In this document: in pieces, positions 54,808 through 63,647 of the stretch
Layout of the letters: each line of letters opens with the position of its first letter
Numbering within the stretch: the first letter of the stretch is position 1
NCBI GenBank assembly: GCA_963731745.1
Contig: CAVSWT010000008.1
Coordinates: 1-64,000, forward strand
DNA from: CAVSWT01 sp963731745
GTDB taxonomy: Bacteria; Bacteroidota; Ignavibacteria; Ignavibacteriales; Ignavibacteriaceae
DNA: 64,000 nt
Direction of reading: 5' to 3'
Program-made: the position numbers and the translations under genes
The notes under the pieces: model-generated
What the model saw: only the letters and a program-made list of their open reading frames with translations
What the model was told of the DNA's origin: nothing
Database searches by the model: none

Positions 54808-56055
54808 TTATCCCTCAATTTTTTTAAACAGAAGAGAAGCATTATGACCACCGAAACCAAATGTGTTACTTATAGCAAAATTTATTTTTTTCTTAGTAGA
54901 TTTTAACGGGCTATAATTTAAATCACATTCCGGATCGGGATTAGTGAGATTGATTGTAGGAGGAACTATGTCATTTTGGATAGCTAAAATAGTTGCTATT
55001 GCTTCAATTCCCCCAGCTGCCCCAAGTAAATGGCCTGTCATAGATTTTGTAGAGCTGACGACCAAATCATACGCATGTTTTTCAAAAACCGTTTTTATAG
55101 CTTTGGTTTCGTTTAAATCATTATAGTGAGTAGAGGTTCCATGTGCATTAACATAATCAATTTGATCAGGTGAAATGCCTGCATCTCGAATACTTTCATT
55201 CATCGAACGAACAGCACCTTCACCACCAGGTGCGGGTGCAGTGATATGATATGCATCGCCGGTTAATCCTATTCCAACTATCTCAGCGTACATTTTCGCA
55301 CCGCGTTGTTTAGCATGTTCAAAGTCTTCTAAAATAATTGTCGCGGCACCTTCTCCCATTATAAAGCCGTTCCGGTCTTTATCAAAAGGACGGGATGCTT
55401 CTAAATATCTATCATTCCATGTTGATAGTGCTTTCATAGCATTAAATCCGCCAATAGATAATTCGGTTATAGCAGCTTCAGAACCGCCACACATCATTAC
55501 ATTAGCGCTTCCTCTCTGTATATGTATGAAAGCATCTGCAATGGCGTGTGAGGCTGTTGCGCAAGCTGAAGTGGTTGCATAATTTGGCCCCTTCAACCCA
55601 TACTTTATTGAAATTAATCCCGCTGCCATATCAGAGATCATCATTGTAACGAAGAAAGGACTTAACCTCTGCGGGCTATTATTTTCGAAATAAACAATAT
55701 GCTGTTTTGTTAAAGTATCTATTCCACCGATACCACTTCCATAGATAACTCCAAATCTATCCTTGTCTATTTTATCTCCGTTAATTCCGGAATCGTCATA
55801 AGCCATGCCTGAACTAACGAGCGCAAAATGTGAGAAAGGATCCATTCTCTTAATGGATTTTTTATCTAAATAATCTTCAGGGTTAAAGTTTTTTACCTCG
55901 GCGGCAAATTTAGTATCGAAGTTAGTAGTATCAAATTTAGTAATTGGGCCAACACCATTTTTGCCTTCAAGCAAACCGTTCCAAAACTCAGAAACACCAA
56001 TTCCAATAGGAGTAATTGCTCCCATTCCGGTTACAACTACTCTTCTCTTATTCAT
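54808..56055 (-). CDS. fabF: Beta-ketoacyl-ACP synthase II
   Basis: This encodes 415 residues. The condensing-enzyme triad is Cys165 (T-S-A-C-A-T-A), His305 (N-A-H-G-T-S-T) and His342 (G-H-L-L-G-A-A-G). It elongates acyl-ACP with malonyl-ACP in type II fatty acid synthesis. It follows acpP in the operon order acpP-fabF-rnc shared by many bacteria. The length is standard. Confidence 0.97.
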   Translation of the reverse strand: MNKRRVVVTGMGAITPIGIGVSEFWNGLLEGKNGVGPITKFDTTNFDTKFAAEVKNFNPEDYLDKKSIKRMDPFSHFALVSSGMAYDDSGINGDKIDKDRFGVIYGSGIGGIDTLTKQHIVYFENNSPQRLSPFFVTMMISDMAAGLISIKYGLKGPNYATTSACATASHAIADAFIHIQRGSANVMMCGGSEAAITELSIGGFNAMKALSTWNDRYLEASRPFDKDRNGFIMGEGAATIILEDFEHAKQRGAKMYAEIVGIGLTGDAYHITAPAPGGEGAVRSMNESIRDAGISPDQIDYVNAHGTSTHYNDLNETKAIKTVFEKHAYDLVVSSTKSMTGHLLGAAGGIEAIATILAIQNDIVPPTINLTNPDPECDLNYSPLKSTKKKINFAISNTFGFGGHNASLLFKKIEG

Positions 56056-56135
56056 AGGTTACCCCTAAAAATTAATTTTGTGAATTGCGATATTAAAATA
56101 AATAGCAAAAGAATGCTTACCATTTACTAAAGAAA

Positions 56136-56159
56136 GGAAAGTCGAGAATTATACTTTCC
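56136..56159 (-). promoter_or_regulatory. Hairpin in the acpP-fabF spacer
   Basis: GGAAAGT and ACTTTCC form a 7-bp stem with a ten-base loop. It lies just after the acpP stop codon and is followed on the minus strand by TTTCTTT. It may act as a partial terminator or RNA-stability element that lets acpP be made in excess over fabF. Confidence 0.4.
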
Positions 56160-56172
56160 CGACCTTGATTAA

Positions 56173-56406
56173 TTAACTTAATTTTTCTTTTAAATACTTG
56201 GTTGCATCCCCAACTGTACCGATTTTTTCAGCGTCTTCATCCGGTATAGAAACTTGAAAAGCGCTTTCAAAGCCCATTACTAGTTCTACTATATCAAGAG
56301 AATCGGCGCCTAAATCATTGGTGAAAGAAGCTTCCGGTGTAATTTGAGATTCTTCAACTCCAAGTTTATCCATAATAATCTCTTTTACTTTGGCTTCAAC
56401 GTCCAT
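56173..56406 (-). CDS. acpP: Acyl carrier protein
   Basis: This encodes 77 residues, strongly acidic. The phosphopantetheine serine is Ser36 in G-A-D-S-L-D-I-V-E-L. It carries growing acyl chains for FabD, FabH, FabG and FabF, all encoded beside it. The ribosome site AGGAG is good. The 52-base spacer to fabG and the hairpin after its stop suggest separate tuning of its level. Confidence 0.97.
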   Translation of the reverse strand: MDVEAKVKEIIMDKLGVEESQITPEASFTNDLGADSLDIVELVMGFESAFQVSIPDEDAEKIGTVGDATKYLKEKLS

Positions 56407-56458
56407 TTTATTTACTCCTATTTATTTTTGTGATTGTTAATTATACTTTACTTTTATT

Positions 56459-57202
56459 TTACATAACCATTCCGCCGTCAACGGAAATTATTTGCCCAGT
56501 TAAATAATCAGCATCTGATGATGCTAAAAATACTGCAACTCTTGCAACATCTTCTGCAGAGCCTAATCTTTTTAGAGGTACTTGGCTAAGTATTGCTTCT
56601 TTCTGTTTATCATTTAATTTGCTTGTCATATCTGTTGAAATAAAACCGGGAGCAATTGCATTTACGTTTATATTTCTTGAAGCAAGTTCTTTTGCGGTAG
56701 ATTTTGTAAATCCAATAACGCCAGCTTTGGAGGCAACATAATTTGCTTGTCCCGCGTTTCCAATTATTCCAACCACTGATGTTATATTAATTATTTTACC
56801 TGCTTTCTGGCCAATCATTTGTCTTAATGAAGCCTTAGTATAGTTATAAACGCTTTTAAGATTTGCATTAATTACAGTATCAAAATCATCTTCGGACATT
56901 CTTAAAAGTAAATTATCTTTAGTTATGCCCGCATTGTTTACTAAAATATCTAAACCATTTATATTTTCCAAAGTAAATTTGATAGCTTCTTCAGCTTGTG
57001 AGAAATTGGACGCATCCGATTTTATCCCAAAAACTTTCCTTTGAAATTTCTGCAAGTCTTTTTCTAAGGTCTTAGCAGATTCTTCGGAGCTGTGGTATGT
57101 AAAAACAACATCACAGCCATTCATTACTAATTGTTCAACGATAGCTTTACCGATACCTCTTGATCCGCCGGTAACTATTGCTTTTTTTCCTTCTAATTTC
57201 AT
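56459..57202 (-). CDS. fabG: 3-oxoacyl-ACP reductase
   Basis: This encodes 247 residues of the short-chain dehydrogenase family. It has the NADP loop T-G-G-S-R-G-I-G (11-18), N-N-A-G (89-92) and the catalytic Ser142, Tyr155 and Lys159. It reduces 3-oxoacyl-ACP in the elongation cycle. Its ATG overlaps the stop of the DUF3109 gene (ATGA), so the two are translationally coupled. Confidence 0.97.
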   Translation of the reverse strand: MKLEGKKAIVTGGSRGIGKAIVEQLVMNGCDVVFTYHSSEESAKTLEKDLQKFQRKVFGIKSDASNFSQAEEAIKFTLENINGLDILVNNAGITKDNLLLRMSEDDFDTVINANLKSVYNYTKASLRQMIGQKAGKIINITSVVGIIGNAGQANYVASKAGVIGFTKSTAKELASRNINVNAIAPGFISTDMTSKLNDKQKEAILSQVPLKRLGSAEDVARVAVFLASSDADYLTGQIISVDGGMVM

Positions 57203-57801
57203 ACTGCTTCTTGTGAATTATTTAGATTTAAATATTCGATTTTATATGCCTCCAACTCTGCTAAACCTTCTTCACCCAAAAAATGAAGAAGCTCTTCTTT
57301 ACAAGCATCATAGATTGAAGTATTGCCATTAGGATTTTTGTTACATGTTTTTAATCTATCAATATGCTCATCATCTATGGTTAAAGCACCTTCATAAATT
57401 GTTAAGGGGAATAAAATGCAATAAATTGGTTTATACTTCCACTTATGCTCACCTTCAATATTAGCCAATTTTTGAAGAGTGCATAAACCATTCTTATCTA
57501 AAAATGAACATTTGCCATTTATTACATTTGTTCCAACTGCAACACCTGAATCAAAATCTTCATCCTCTTCAGGAGGTTCAAACCAATCTTTAATATCTTT
57601 TGACTGCGTTTCATCAAGCAAAGGAAGTATCTTGTCTTGAATGCTTAATATAGTTTCATTTTCTTTAAGATCGGTGTAAACTCCATAATTACAACATTCA
57701 CCTGAACATTTGCATGAAAATGGAAAAGTGAAAATTTTAGGATCTATTTTTATCCCGTTAATTTCTTTTGTGAATTTTTCTACAGGAAAGTTCTCACTCA
57801 T
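57199..57801 (-). CDS. DUF3109 cysteine-rich protein in fab operon
   Basis: This encodes 200 residues of the DUF3109 family. Cysteines are arranged in C-K-C-S-G-E-C-C near residue 29, C-S-F-L and C-T-L in the middle, Y-C-I-L-F-P and K-T-C-N-K further on. This set suggests a bound metal or Fe-S cluster, as in the related YkgJ family. The function is unknown. It is coupled to fabD by a TAATG overlap and to fabG by an ATGA overlap, so it is translated with fatty acid synthesis enzymes. Confidence 0.85.
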   Translation of the reverse strand: MSENFPVEKFTKEINGIKIDPKIFTFPFSCKCSGECCNYGVYTDLKENETILSIQDKILPLLDETQSKDIKDWFEPPEEDEDFDSGVAVGTNVINGKCSFLDKNGLCTLQKLANIEGEHKWKYKPIYCILFPLTIYEGALTIDDEHIDRLKTCNKNPNGNTSIYDACKEELLHFLGEEGLAELEAYKIEYLNLNNSQEAV

Positions 57802-58715
57802 TATAAATATTTCTCCACGTCGGAATATTTATCAATCCCGAAACTTTTTACATCAGGATTAATTCGCTTGATTAAGCCCTGAAGAACTTTGCCCGGCCCA
57901 ATTTCATAAAATTCAGTGACCCCATCGTCTATCATATTGTTAATTATTTCTTCCCAGGGAACGGGTGAAGTTATTTGTTCTATCAATTGATTTTTAAACT
58001 CGTTTTTATCAGTTGTAGGTTTTGCCGTAACATTTGTGTAAACAGGAATTCTAGCATCGTAAAAATTAGTTTGATCAATAGATTTTTTTAAATCAGCTTT
58101 TGCGGATTCCATTAACGGCGAATGAAAAGCACCACTGACAGTCAGCTCTTTAACTAATTTTGCACCACCTGCTTTACAAAGATCCATAGCTTTATTAACA
58201 CCCTCTTTAGAACCCGATATAACTATTTGTCCGGGTGAATTAAAATTGGCAGGCTGTACAATTCCAAACGAAGATGCTGATTTACAAAGTTCAATAACTT
58301 TTTCTTTTTCCAATCCAATTATTGCAGCCATTGTTCCCGGATTTTCAATTCCGGCTTTTGTCATTGCTTCGCCGCGTACCCGAACCATTTTTATAGCTTC
58401 AAAAAATTGAACAGCACCCGCAGAAACCAAAGCAGCGTACTCACCTACTGAATGGCCGGCAACGGCATCGAAGGATAAAGTTCTTATTATACTTGATAAA
58501 ATAACGCTGTGTAAAAAAATAGCGGGTTGTGTGTTTTTAGATTGCTTTAATTCTTCTTCCGGCCCGTTGAACAAAATGTAAGATAAATTAACTCCAAGAG
58601 CATCATCAGCGGTTTTTATCATTTCTTTTGCTTCAACAGAATTTTCAAATAAGTCCTTTGCCATTCCAACATATTGAGAACCCTGGCCAGGAAATACAAA
58701 CGCTTTTTTGGACAT
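57801..58715 (-). CDS. fabD: Malonyl-CoA:ACP transacylase
   Basis: This encodes 304 residues. The motif F-P-G-Q-G-S-Q is at 8-14, the nucleophile Ser89 in G-H-S-V-G-E-Y, and catalytic His198 in G-A-F-H-S-P. It loads malonate on ACP. It follows fabH by 31 bases and its stop overlaps the DUF3109 start by one base. The length is standard. Confidence 0.97.
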   Translation of the reverse strand: MSKKAFVFPGQGSQYVGMAKDLFENSVEAKEMIKTADDALGVNLSYILFNGPEEELKQSKNTQPAIFLHSVILSSIIRTLSFDAVAGHSVGEYAALVSAGAVQFFEAIKMVRVRGEAMTKAGIENPGTMAAIIGLEKEKVIELCKSASSFGIVQPANFNSPGQIVISGSKEGVNKAMDLCKAGGAKLVKELTVSGAFHSPLMESAKADLKKSIDQTNFYDARIPVYTNVTAKPTTDKNEFKNQLIEQITSPVPWEEIINNMIDDGVTEFYEIGPGKVLQGLIKRINPDVKSFGIDKYSDVEKYL

Positions 58716-58746
58716 TACTAATTTCTACTTTTAGTTAAATAAATTT

Positions 58747-59751
58747 TTAATCCATCGACCAAACAACATAAGCCGAACCCCACGTGAAGCCGGCTCCAAA
58801 AGCTGCAAAAATTAATTTATCCCCTTTTTTAATTTTTCCATCTCTATAATATTCAACCAGGCACAATGGGATGGTTGCCGCAGTAGTATTGCCATATTTT
58901 TGAATATTAATCATCACTTTATCTTTACTTAAACCCATTCTTTCAGCAGTTGCATCAATAATTCTTAAATTAGCTTGATGAGGAACCAGGTAGGCAATGT
59001 CATCAGCAACAAGATTATTTTTTTTCATGATATCATAAGAAATATCTGCCATACCTTTTACGGCTACTTTAAAAACCGCTTTTCCATCTTGAAATAAATA
59101 ATGCATTTTATTATCAACTGTTTCGTGAGAAGCGGGGTTAAGACTTCCGCCTCCTTTAAGATTCAAGCTATCTTTGCCGCTTCCGTCAATCTTTAACATG
59201 GTGTCTTGAAGGCCAAGTGAATTATCTTCAGAAGGTTCAAGTAATACTGCTGCTGCCGCGTCACCAAATAGTATGCAATTATTTCTATCAGAATAATCCA
59301 CGATTGAACTCATTTTATCGGCACCGATTACCATTACTTTTTTATAAGTTCCGCTTTCAACTAGAGAGGCTCCCGTTTGAAATGCAAAAAGAAAACCTGA
59401 GCATGCAGCGGAAAGGTCAAATCCCCAAGCATTTTTTGCTCCAATTTTATCCTGAACTAAACACGCGGTTGCTGGAAACATCATATCTGGAGAAATTGTA
59501 GCGACAATTATTACATCAATTTCTTCCGGCGAAATATTTTTTGATTTTAATAAATCTTCGGCAGCTTTTGCCGCCAAATCACTTGTAGCACCTTCTTCTA
59601 ATAGTCTTCTCTCGCTAATTCCTGTTCGCGTTCTAATCCATTCATCATTAGTATCTACAATTTTTTCAAAGAAAGCGTTATCCAATACTTTATCCGGAAC
59701 ATACATTCCAACTGCCGTAATCATAGCACTGAACTTTTTGTTGTTTGCCAT
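58747..59751 (-). CDS. fabH: Beta-ketoacyl-ACP synthase III
   Basis: This encodes 334 residues from the ATG at 59751. A TTG at 59763 overlapping the plsX stop is the alternative start. Catalytic residues are Cys117 (A-A-C-S-G-F), His258 (P-H-Q-A-N) and Asn288 (Y-G-N-T-T). It starts fatty acid chains from acyl-CoA and malonyl-ACP. It lies between plsX and fabD, the usual order. Confidence 0.96.
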   Translation of the reverse strand: MANNKKFSAMITAVGMYVPDKVLDNAFFEKIVDTNDEWIRTRTGISERRLLEEGATSDLAAKAAEDLLKSKNISPEEIDVIIVATISPDMMFPATACLVQDKIGAKNAWGFDLSAACSGFLFAFQTGASLVESGTYKKVMVIGADKMSSIVDYSDRNNCILFGDAAAAVLLEPSEDNSLGLQDTMLKIDGSGKDSLNLKGGGSLNPASHETVDNKMHYLFQDGKAVFKVAVKGMADISYDIMKKNNLVADDIAYLVPHQANLRIIDATAERMGLSKDKVMINIQKYGNTTAATIPLCLVEYYRDGKIKKGDKLIFAAFGAGFTWGSAYVVWSMD

Positions 59752-59759
59752 TTTCACAC

Positions 59760-60794
59760 TCAATTTAATTGAGAATATTTTTTAATTGAATTACTAATTT
59801 TTTCAACCAGATTTTTTTCATACATTTCATTTGCTCGAAGAACCATATTCTTAATGGCTTTTGGTGTACTTGAACCATGGCCAATAATACTAATTCCGTT
59901 AACGCCAAGCAAGGGAACCCCACCATATTCCTGGTAATCAAAATCTTTTAAAACTTGTCTTAGAACACCTCGTAAGAATCCAACCCTTACTTTATTAATA
60001 AAACCGGAATCAGCATATTGTTTTAATTTATATCTTAAATAACTTACTAAGCCTTCACCAAATTTTAATAAGATATTGCCGACAAAGCCGTCACAAACTA
60101 CAACATGTGCTGTTCCTTTTAAAACATCACGGCCTTCAACATTTCCTATAAAATTCAATTTAGTTTTACTCAATAATTCATAAGCTGCAATTGCAACTTC
60201 ATTACCTTTAGATTTTTCTTCGCCGACACTAAGTAACCCGACTTTAGGATTTGATATACCATAAATCTCTTGCACAAAAATAGAACCCATTACAGCATAT
60301 TCAAGCAAATGCTTGGCTTTTGAATCAACGCTAGCACCAACATCAAATAATGTTGAAATGCCGGCTTCATTTGGTATAAAGGTTCCGATTGTGGGGCGCC
60401 CAACTCCTTCGATTCTTCCAATAATAAGTGTTGAGGCCGCCATCATAGCACCTGTATTACCAGCGCTTACAAATGCATCTGCTTTTTTATCTCTCACCCA
60501 GTTACAGCCAACAACGATTGAAGAATTTGGTTTGGACTTTATAGCAACAGTTGGGGTTTCTTCCATTTCAATCACTTCATCTGCATTTATAATATTTTTA
60601 TGATCGAATGAAAGATTTTCTGAAGACAACACTTTTTTAATTTCGTCTTCTTTACCGGCTAAATACAGTTCAAAATTATTTTTTTCATTTAAAGCCTGGA
60701 CGGCACCTACTACAGCATTCCGGGGAGCGAAATCGCCCCCCATTGCATCAACAATAATTCTGCATTTAGATTTATTAGGTTCAGAATTGATCAT
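59760..60794 (-). CDS. plsX: Phosphate acyltransferase PlsX
   Basis: This encodes 344 residues. The N-terminal D-A-M-G-G-D-F-A-P and the motif F-V-S-A-G-N-T-G-A-M-M-A are diagnostic. It makes acyl-phosphate from acyl-ACP, which PlsY uses to acylate glycerol 3-phosphate; thus it links fatty acid and phospholipid synthesis. It follows rpmF by 22 bases. The ending with a short helical tail is normal. Confidence 0.96.
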   Translation of the reverse strand: MINSEPNKSKCRIIVDAMGGDFAPRNAVVGAVQALNEKNNFELYLAGKEDEIKKVLSSENLSFDHKNIINADEVIEMEETPTVAIKSKPNSSIVVGCNWVRDKKADAFVSAGNTGAMMAASTLIIGRIEGVGRPTIGTFIPNEAGISTLFDVGASVDSKAKHLLEYAVMGSIFVQEIYGISNPKVGLLSVGEEKSKGNEVAIAAYELLSKTKLNFIGNVEGRDVLKGTAHVVVCDGFVGNILLKFGEGLVSYLRYKLKQYADSGFINKVRVGFLRGVLRQVLKDFDYQEYGGVPLLGVNGISIIGHGSSTPKAIKNMVLRANEMYEKNLVEKISNSIKKYSQLN

Positions 60795-60816
60795 TAAAAG
60801 GGTTTAGGTTTATAAA

Positions 60817-60996
60817 TTAGCTTTTTGGTAAAAACATTGAGCGTTCATTGTAATAGCCACAGGAAGGGCATGCACGATGAGTTAATTTCATTTCACCGCA
60901 ATTTGAACAAACACCCATTGTTGGCGCAGAAGCCTTATAATGAGTTCGTCTTTTATCTCTTCTGCTTTTAGACCATTTTCGTTTTGGATTTGGCAT
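60817..60996 (-). CDS. rpmF: 50S ribosomal protein L32
   Basis: This encodes 59 residues, starting M-P-N-P-K-R-K-W-S-K-S-R-R. The Cys4 zinc ribbon is C-S-N-C (30-33) with C-P-S-C (43-46). It is the usual neighbour of yceD and plsX, with 11 bases to the former and 22 to the latter. A zinc-free paralogue, if any, is not in the window. Confidence 0.97.
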   Translation of the reverse strand: MPNPKRKWSKSRRDKRRTHYKASAPTMGVCSNCGEMKLTHRACPSCGYYNERSMFLPKS

Positions 60997-61007
60997 CGTC
61001 TTTCCGT

Positions 61008-61514
61008 TTAATTTGTACTTAATTTATTTTTTAATTCTTGAAGCGGCAGCCATCTCGGATCAATTTCTTCAGAGCCGCAATTACAGTTTCCTTCGTTTAA
61101 ATCTTTTCCGCATTTTGCACACAATCCTTTACAATCTTCGCTACATAATTTTTTCATTGGGATAGCGAGTAAAGAATAATCTCTAACATCTTTTGAAATA
61201 TCAATTTTATCGGCTTCTAATGGAAGATAAGAAATATCAATTGCATCGTTATCATTTGGTTCCATACCAAACAAATAAACCATTCTATAATTGGTTCTTA
61301 ATTCAGATTGATATTCGTTACTACATCGGTCACAAATAAAATTTGCTTTAAGAAGAATCTCAGAATCTAATATAATTTGATTGTGAGATTTTTTTAATTC
61401 GACATCAACTGTAAAATTATCATAGAACGGCTCGCTTAAGCCTATTTCTTTCACTGAATCATTAAAAGTATAGTTATGAACGCCGTCGCTTAAATTTGAA
61501 ATTTTAATAATCAT
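61008..61514 (-). CDS. yceD: YceD/DUF177 family protein
   Basis: This encodes 168 residues from the ATG at 61514, after a GAGAGA ribosome site. It has the YceD fold, with C-D-R-C in the middle and a C-terminal cysteine cluster (C-S-E-D-C, C-A-K-C-G, C-N-C-G), which probably binds zinc. The family is linked to 23S rRNA maturation and ribosome assembly in bacteria and plastids. It is the first gene of the rpmF-plsX-fab operon. Confidence 0.9.
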   Translation of the reverse strand: MIIKISNLSDGVHNYTFNDSVKEIGLSEPFYDNFTVDVELKKSHNQIILDSEILLKANFICDRCSNEYQSELRTNYRMVYLFGMEPNDNDAIDISYLPLEADKIDISKDVRDYSLLAIPMKKLCSEDCKGLCAKCGKDLNEGNCNCGSEEIDPRWLPLQELKNKLSTN

Positions 61515-61652
61515 CGGTCTCTCAAAATTTCGGCAAAAACAAGCCAAAATATAGATATACTTGTTTAGATAGTCAATGATTTTTCATGCTTGAAAAATCA
61601 CAATTTACTGGAAGAAAACTAAATATCTATAAAATGACAGTAAATTAACTTT

Positions 61653-61682
61653 TTGAAATTCAAATCAATTGTTTCTATATTT
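61653..61682 (+). promoter_or_regulatory. Candidate Bacteroidetes-type promoter of tRNA-Met/secG
   Basis: TTG at 61653-61655 and TATATTT at 61676-61682 are 20 bases apart. They fit the -33 TTTG and -7 TAnnTTTG consensus known from Bacteroidetes housekeeping promoters. Transcription would begin about 15 bases before the tRNA. Confidence 0.45.
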
Positions 61683-61704
61683 ACAAGCTAAAATAAAAAA
61701 AACT

Positions 61705-61781
61705 GGCGGGGTAGCTCAGTAGGTTAGAGCAGTGGAATCATAATCCACGTGTCGGGGGTTCGAATCCCTCCCCCGCTACCA
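61705..61781 (+). tRNA. tRNA-Met (CAT), elongator type
   Basis: This cloverleaf of 74 nt has CCA encoded at 61779-61781. The acceptor stem is GGCGGGG/CCCCGCT with a G-U end pair, and the anticodon stem GTGGA/TCCAC surrounds ATCATAA with anticodon CAT. The initiator features (unpaired first position, three G-C pairs next to the loop) are absent. tRNA-Ile2 with lysidine also carries CAT, but the overall sequence resembles elongator Met. secG begins 17 bases downstream. Confidence 0.9.
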
Positions 61782-61798
61782 CTTTAAGGAGTTAAATT

Positions 61799-62146
61799 AT
61801 GTATTCAATACTTATTATGTTAGCGGCGGTCGTAGGAGTTTTATTAATTATAATAGTGTTACTGCAGTCCAGCAAAGGCGGCGGATTAGCTGGAACTTTT
61901 GGCGGTGCCGGCGGAATGGGAACAATGTTTGGTTCTAGGAGAACTGCAGATTTTTTAAGTAAGGCTAGCTGGTGGTTAGCAAGTGCTTTAGCATTATTAG
62001 CGATTGTTGTTAATTTATTTTTCCTACCGGGAAGAACAACACAAAGCGAAAGAGAAAGCATTATCCAAAGTTCAGGTCAACAGCGGTCAGTGCCTCAATC
62101 TCAAAGTTTACCTCCACAGACACAAACACCCGCTCCAACTGAATAA
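61799..62146 (+). CDS. secG: SecG preprotein translocase subunit
   Basis: This encodes 115 residues. Two transmembrane helices (about 3-22 and 58-76) flank the conserved loop L-Q-S-S-K-G-G-G-L-A-G-T-F-G-G. It assists SecYE in protein export across the inner membrane. A polar Gln/Pro/Thr-rich tail follows. The AAGGAG ribosome site is strong. It lies right after tRNA-Met and probably shares its transcript. Confidence 0.95.
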   Translation: MYSILIMLAAVVGVLLIIIVLLQSSKGGGLAGTFGGAGGMGTMFGSRRTADFLSKASWWLASALALLAIVVNLFFLPGRTTQSERESIIQSSGQQRSVPQSQSLPPQTQTPAPTE

Positions 62147-62154
62147 TAATTTAT

Positions 62155-62181
62155 AGCCCCGAAAATAAAATTTTTGGGGCT
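62155..62181. terminator. Bidirectional terminator between secG and dacB
   Basis: AGCCCCGAAAA pairs with TTTTTGGGGCT (one G-U pair) across a five-base loop. A-rich and T-rich arms make it work on both strands. It separates the convergent secG and dacB genes. Confidence 0.82.
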
Positions 62182-62185
62182 TCAA

Positions 62186-63442
62186 TTAATTCCATTCAGC
62201 AAGTATTTCAATTATTTCATCCTGAATATTTCTATAAAAATTACTTCCCCTTTTATCAAATTCTATTAATATACTTAAAACTAAATCTTCATCGCCTTTA
62301 GTAGTTAAATACCCGGATACAGAAGAAACACCATTTAACGTTCCGGTTTTACCGTGAAAGTTATTTTCAGCATAAGTACCATTTAATCTATGATGAAGCG
62401 TACCGTCAACCCCGGCTATGCTTAACGAATTATAATAATCTTCATAGTTCGGCAAATCGAAATACATTTTTTCCAGCACGCCGGTTATTGCTCCTGGTGT
62501 TATTTGATTAAACCTTGAAATACCTGACCCGTCAACTACAGCAGTGCCTTTAGCAAAAATATTATTATCAGATATAAAGTTTAATACTGCCTGCGTAGAA
62601 TAAAAAGAATTGCCTTGTGTTTTGCTGACTTCAGCACCAATTGTTTTAAATAAACATTCAGCTAAAAAATTATCGCTGTGTTTATTTATTAAAGCTATCA
62701 AATCCCTTAACAAAATTTTTGATTCGCAAAGCTCGGTAACCTTTTCTGGAGTTATCCCTTTAACGGCAGAGCCCTTAACCGAAATTCCATTTTCAATCAA
62801 TTTACTTCTAAGCAATTGCGCAACATGCAAAGGAGGATTTGAAATATCAATTGTATAATACCGCAATCTTCTTCTGATTTTTCTTCGAACAGTAATTTTA
62901 TTTCTATCGATGACCATTGCAGAAATTGGAGGAAGATTTACATTTGCTACTTCATCTTTAATCCAATCATCTCTTGAATATATTTCATCAAAATATGAAT
63001 CATCGCCCACAATATTTCCCTCAACGTCTGTTATGCCTAACTGCTTTAATTTTATAACCATAGTATCAAGATCGTAGTGGGTAAAAGTTGAATTGCCGTA
63101 ACCTTTGATATACAAATTTCCAGCAACTCTGCCATTTTGAATATTATTTTTTTCAATTAGAATTTTTGTAGAGAGTTCAAAATCACCACCTAGATATGAT
63201 AATGCAGCTGCCGTAGTGAATAATTTTGTATTTGAAGCCGGAATCATTGAAGCCTCCGGATGAAGCTTAAAAACAGTATCCTGTGTAAGAGGATTATAAA
63301 TCAGCATTCCTACTTTACAGCCTCGGGGTAAACCTTTTAAGGCATCATTTATTTTTCTTTGAATTGCTTCTAAGCTTTTTGCAAATAGAGCATTCTGAAG
63401 AACTAGAAAAGTTATAAATAAAAATTTCATTGCATTTTTCAT
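62186..63442 (-). CDS. dacB: D-alanyl-D-alanine carboxypeptidase/endopeptidase, PBP4 type
   Basis: This encodes 418 residues. A signal peptide (to L-F-A-K) is followed by the S13-family penicillin-binding fold. The active serine is Ser70 in S-N-T-K, the second motif is S-D-N in K-H-S-D-N-F, and the third is K-T-G in H-G-K-T-G-T-L. It trims or cleaves cross-linked peptidoglycan peptides in the periplasm. It is somewhat shorter than Escherichia coli PBP4, which suggests a smaller inserted domain after motif one. It stands alone between a terminator and a divergent gene. Confidence 0.94.
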   Translation of the reverse strand: MKNAMKFLFITFLVLQNALFAKSLEAIQRKINDALKGLPRGCKVGMLIYNPLTQDTVFKLHPEASMIPASNTKLFTTAAALSYLGGDFELSTKILIEKNNIQNGRVAGNLYIKGYGNSTFTHYDLDTMVIKLKQLGITDVEGNIVGDDSYFDEIYSRDDWIKDEVANVNLPPISAMVIDRNKITVRRKIRRRLRYYTIDISNPPLHVAQLLRSKLIENGISVKGSAVKGITPEKVTELCESKILLRDLIALINKHSDNFLAECLFKTIGAEVSKTQGNSFYSTQAVLNFISDNNIFAKGTAVVDGSGISRFNQITPGAITGVLEKMYFDLPNYEDYYNSLSIAGVDGTLHHRLNGTYAENNFHGKTGTLNGVSSVSGYLTTKGDEDLVLSILIEFDKRGSNFYRNIQDEIIEILAEWN

Positions 63443-63647
63443 AAGGATTCAATTAAAATATTTTTATCGTTTGCTTTATTAATAGAAATTAGTGCTTTAT
63501 TTTAATCATATTAAATTATAATTTTTGAAAAATTAGTTCGAAATATAAAATATTAACGGATAAATAAAATACTTCAATTGTCACCTTCCATCATCAATCA
63601 ACTTGTAATAACTTTCCTGAAAAATTCAGGATCAAACGAAAGGCAAA

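Noticed and set aside
57024..57040. AAAAACTTTC inside fabG
   Set aside because: It lies in coding sequence and lacks the AACTAT block at the right distance.
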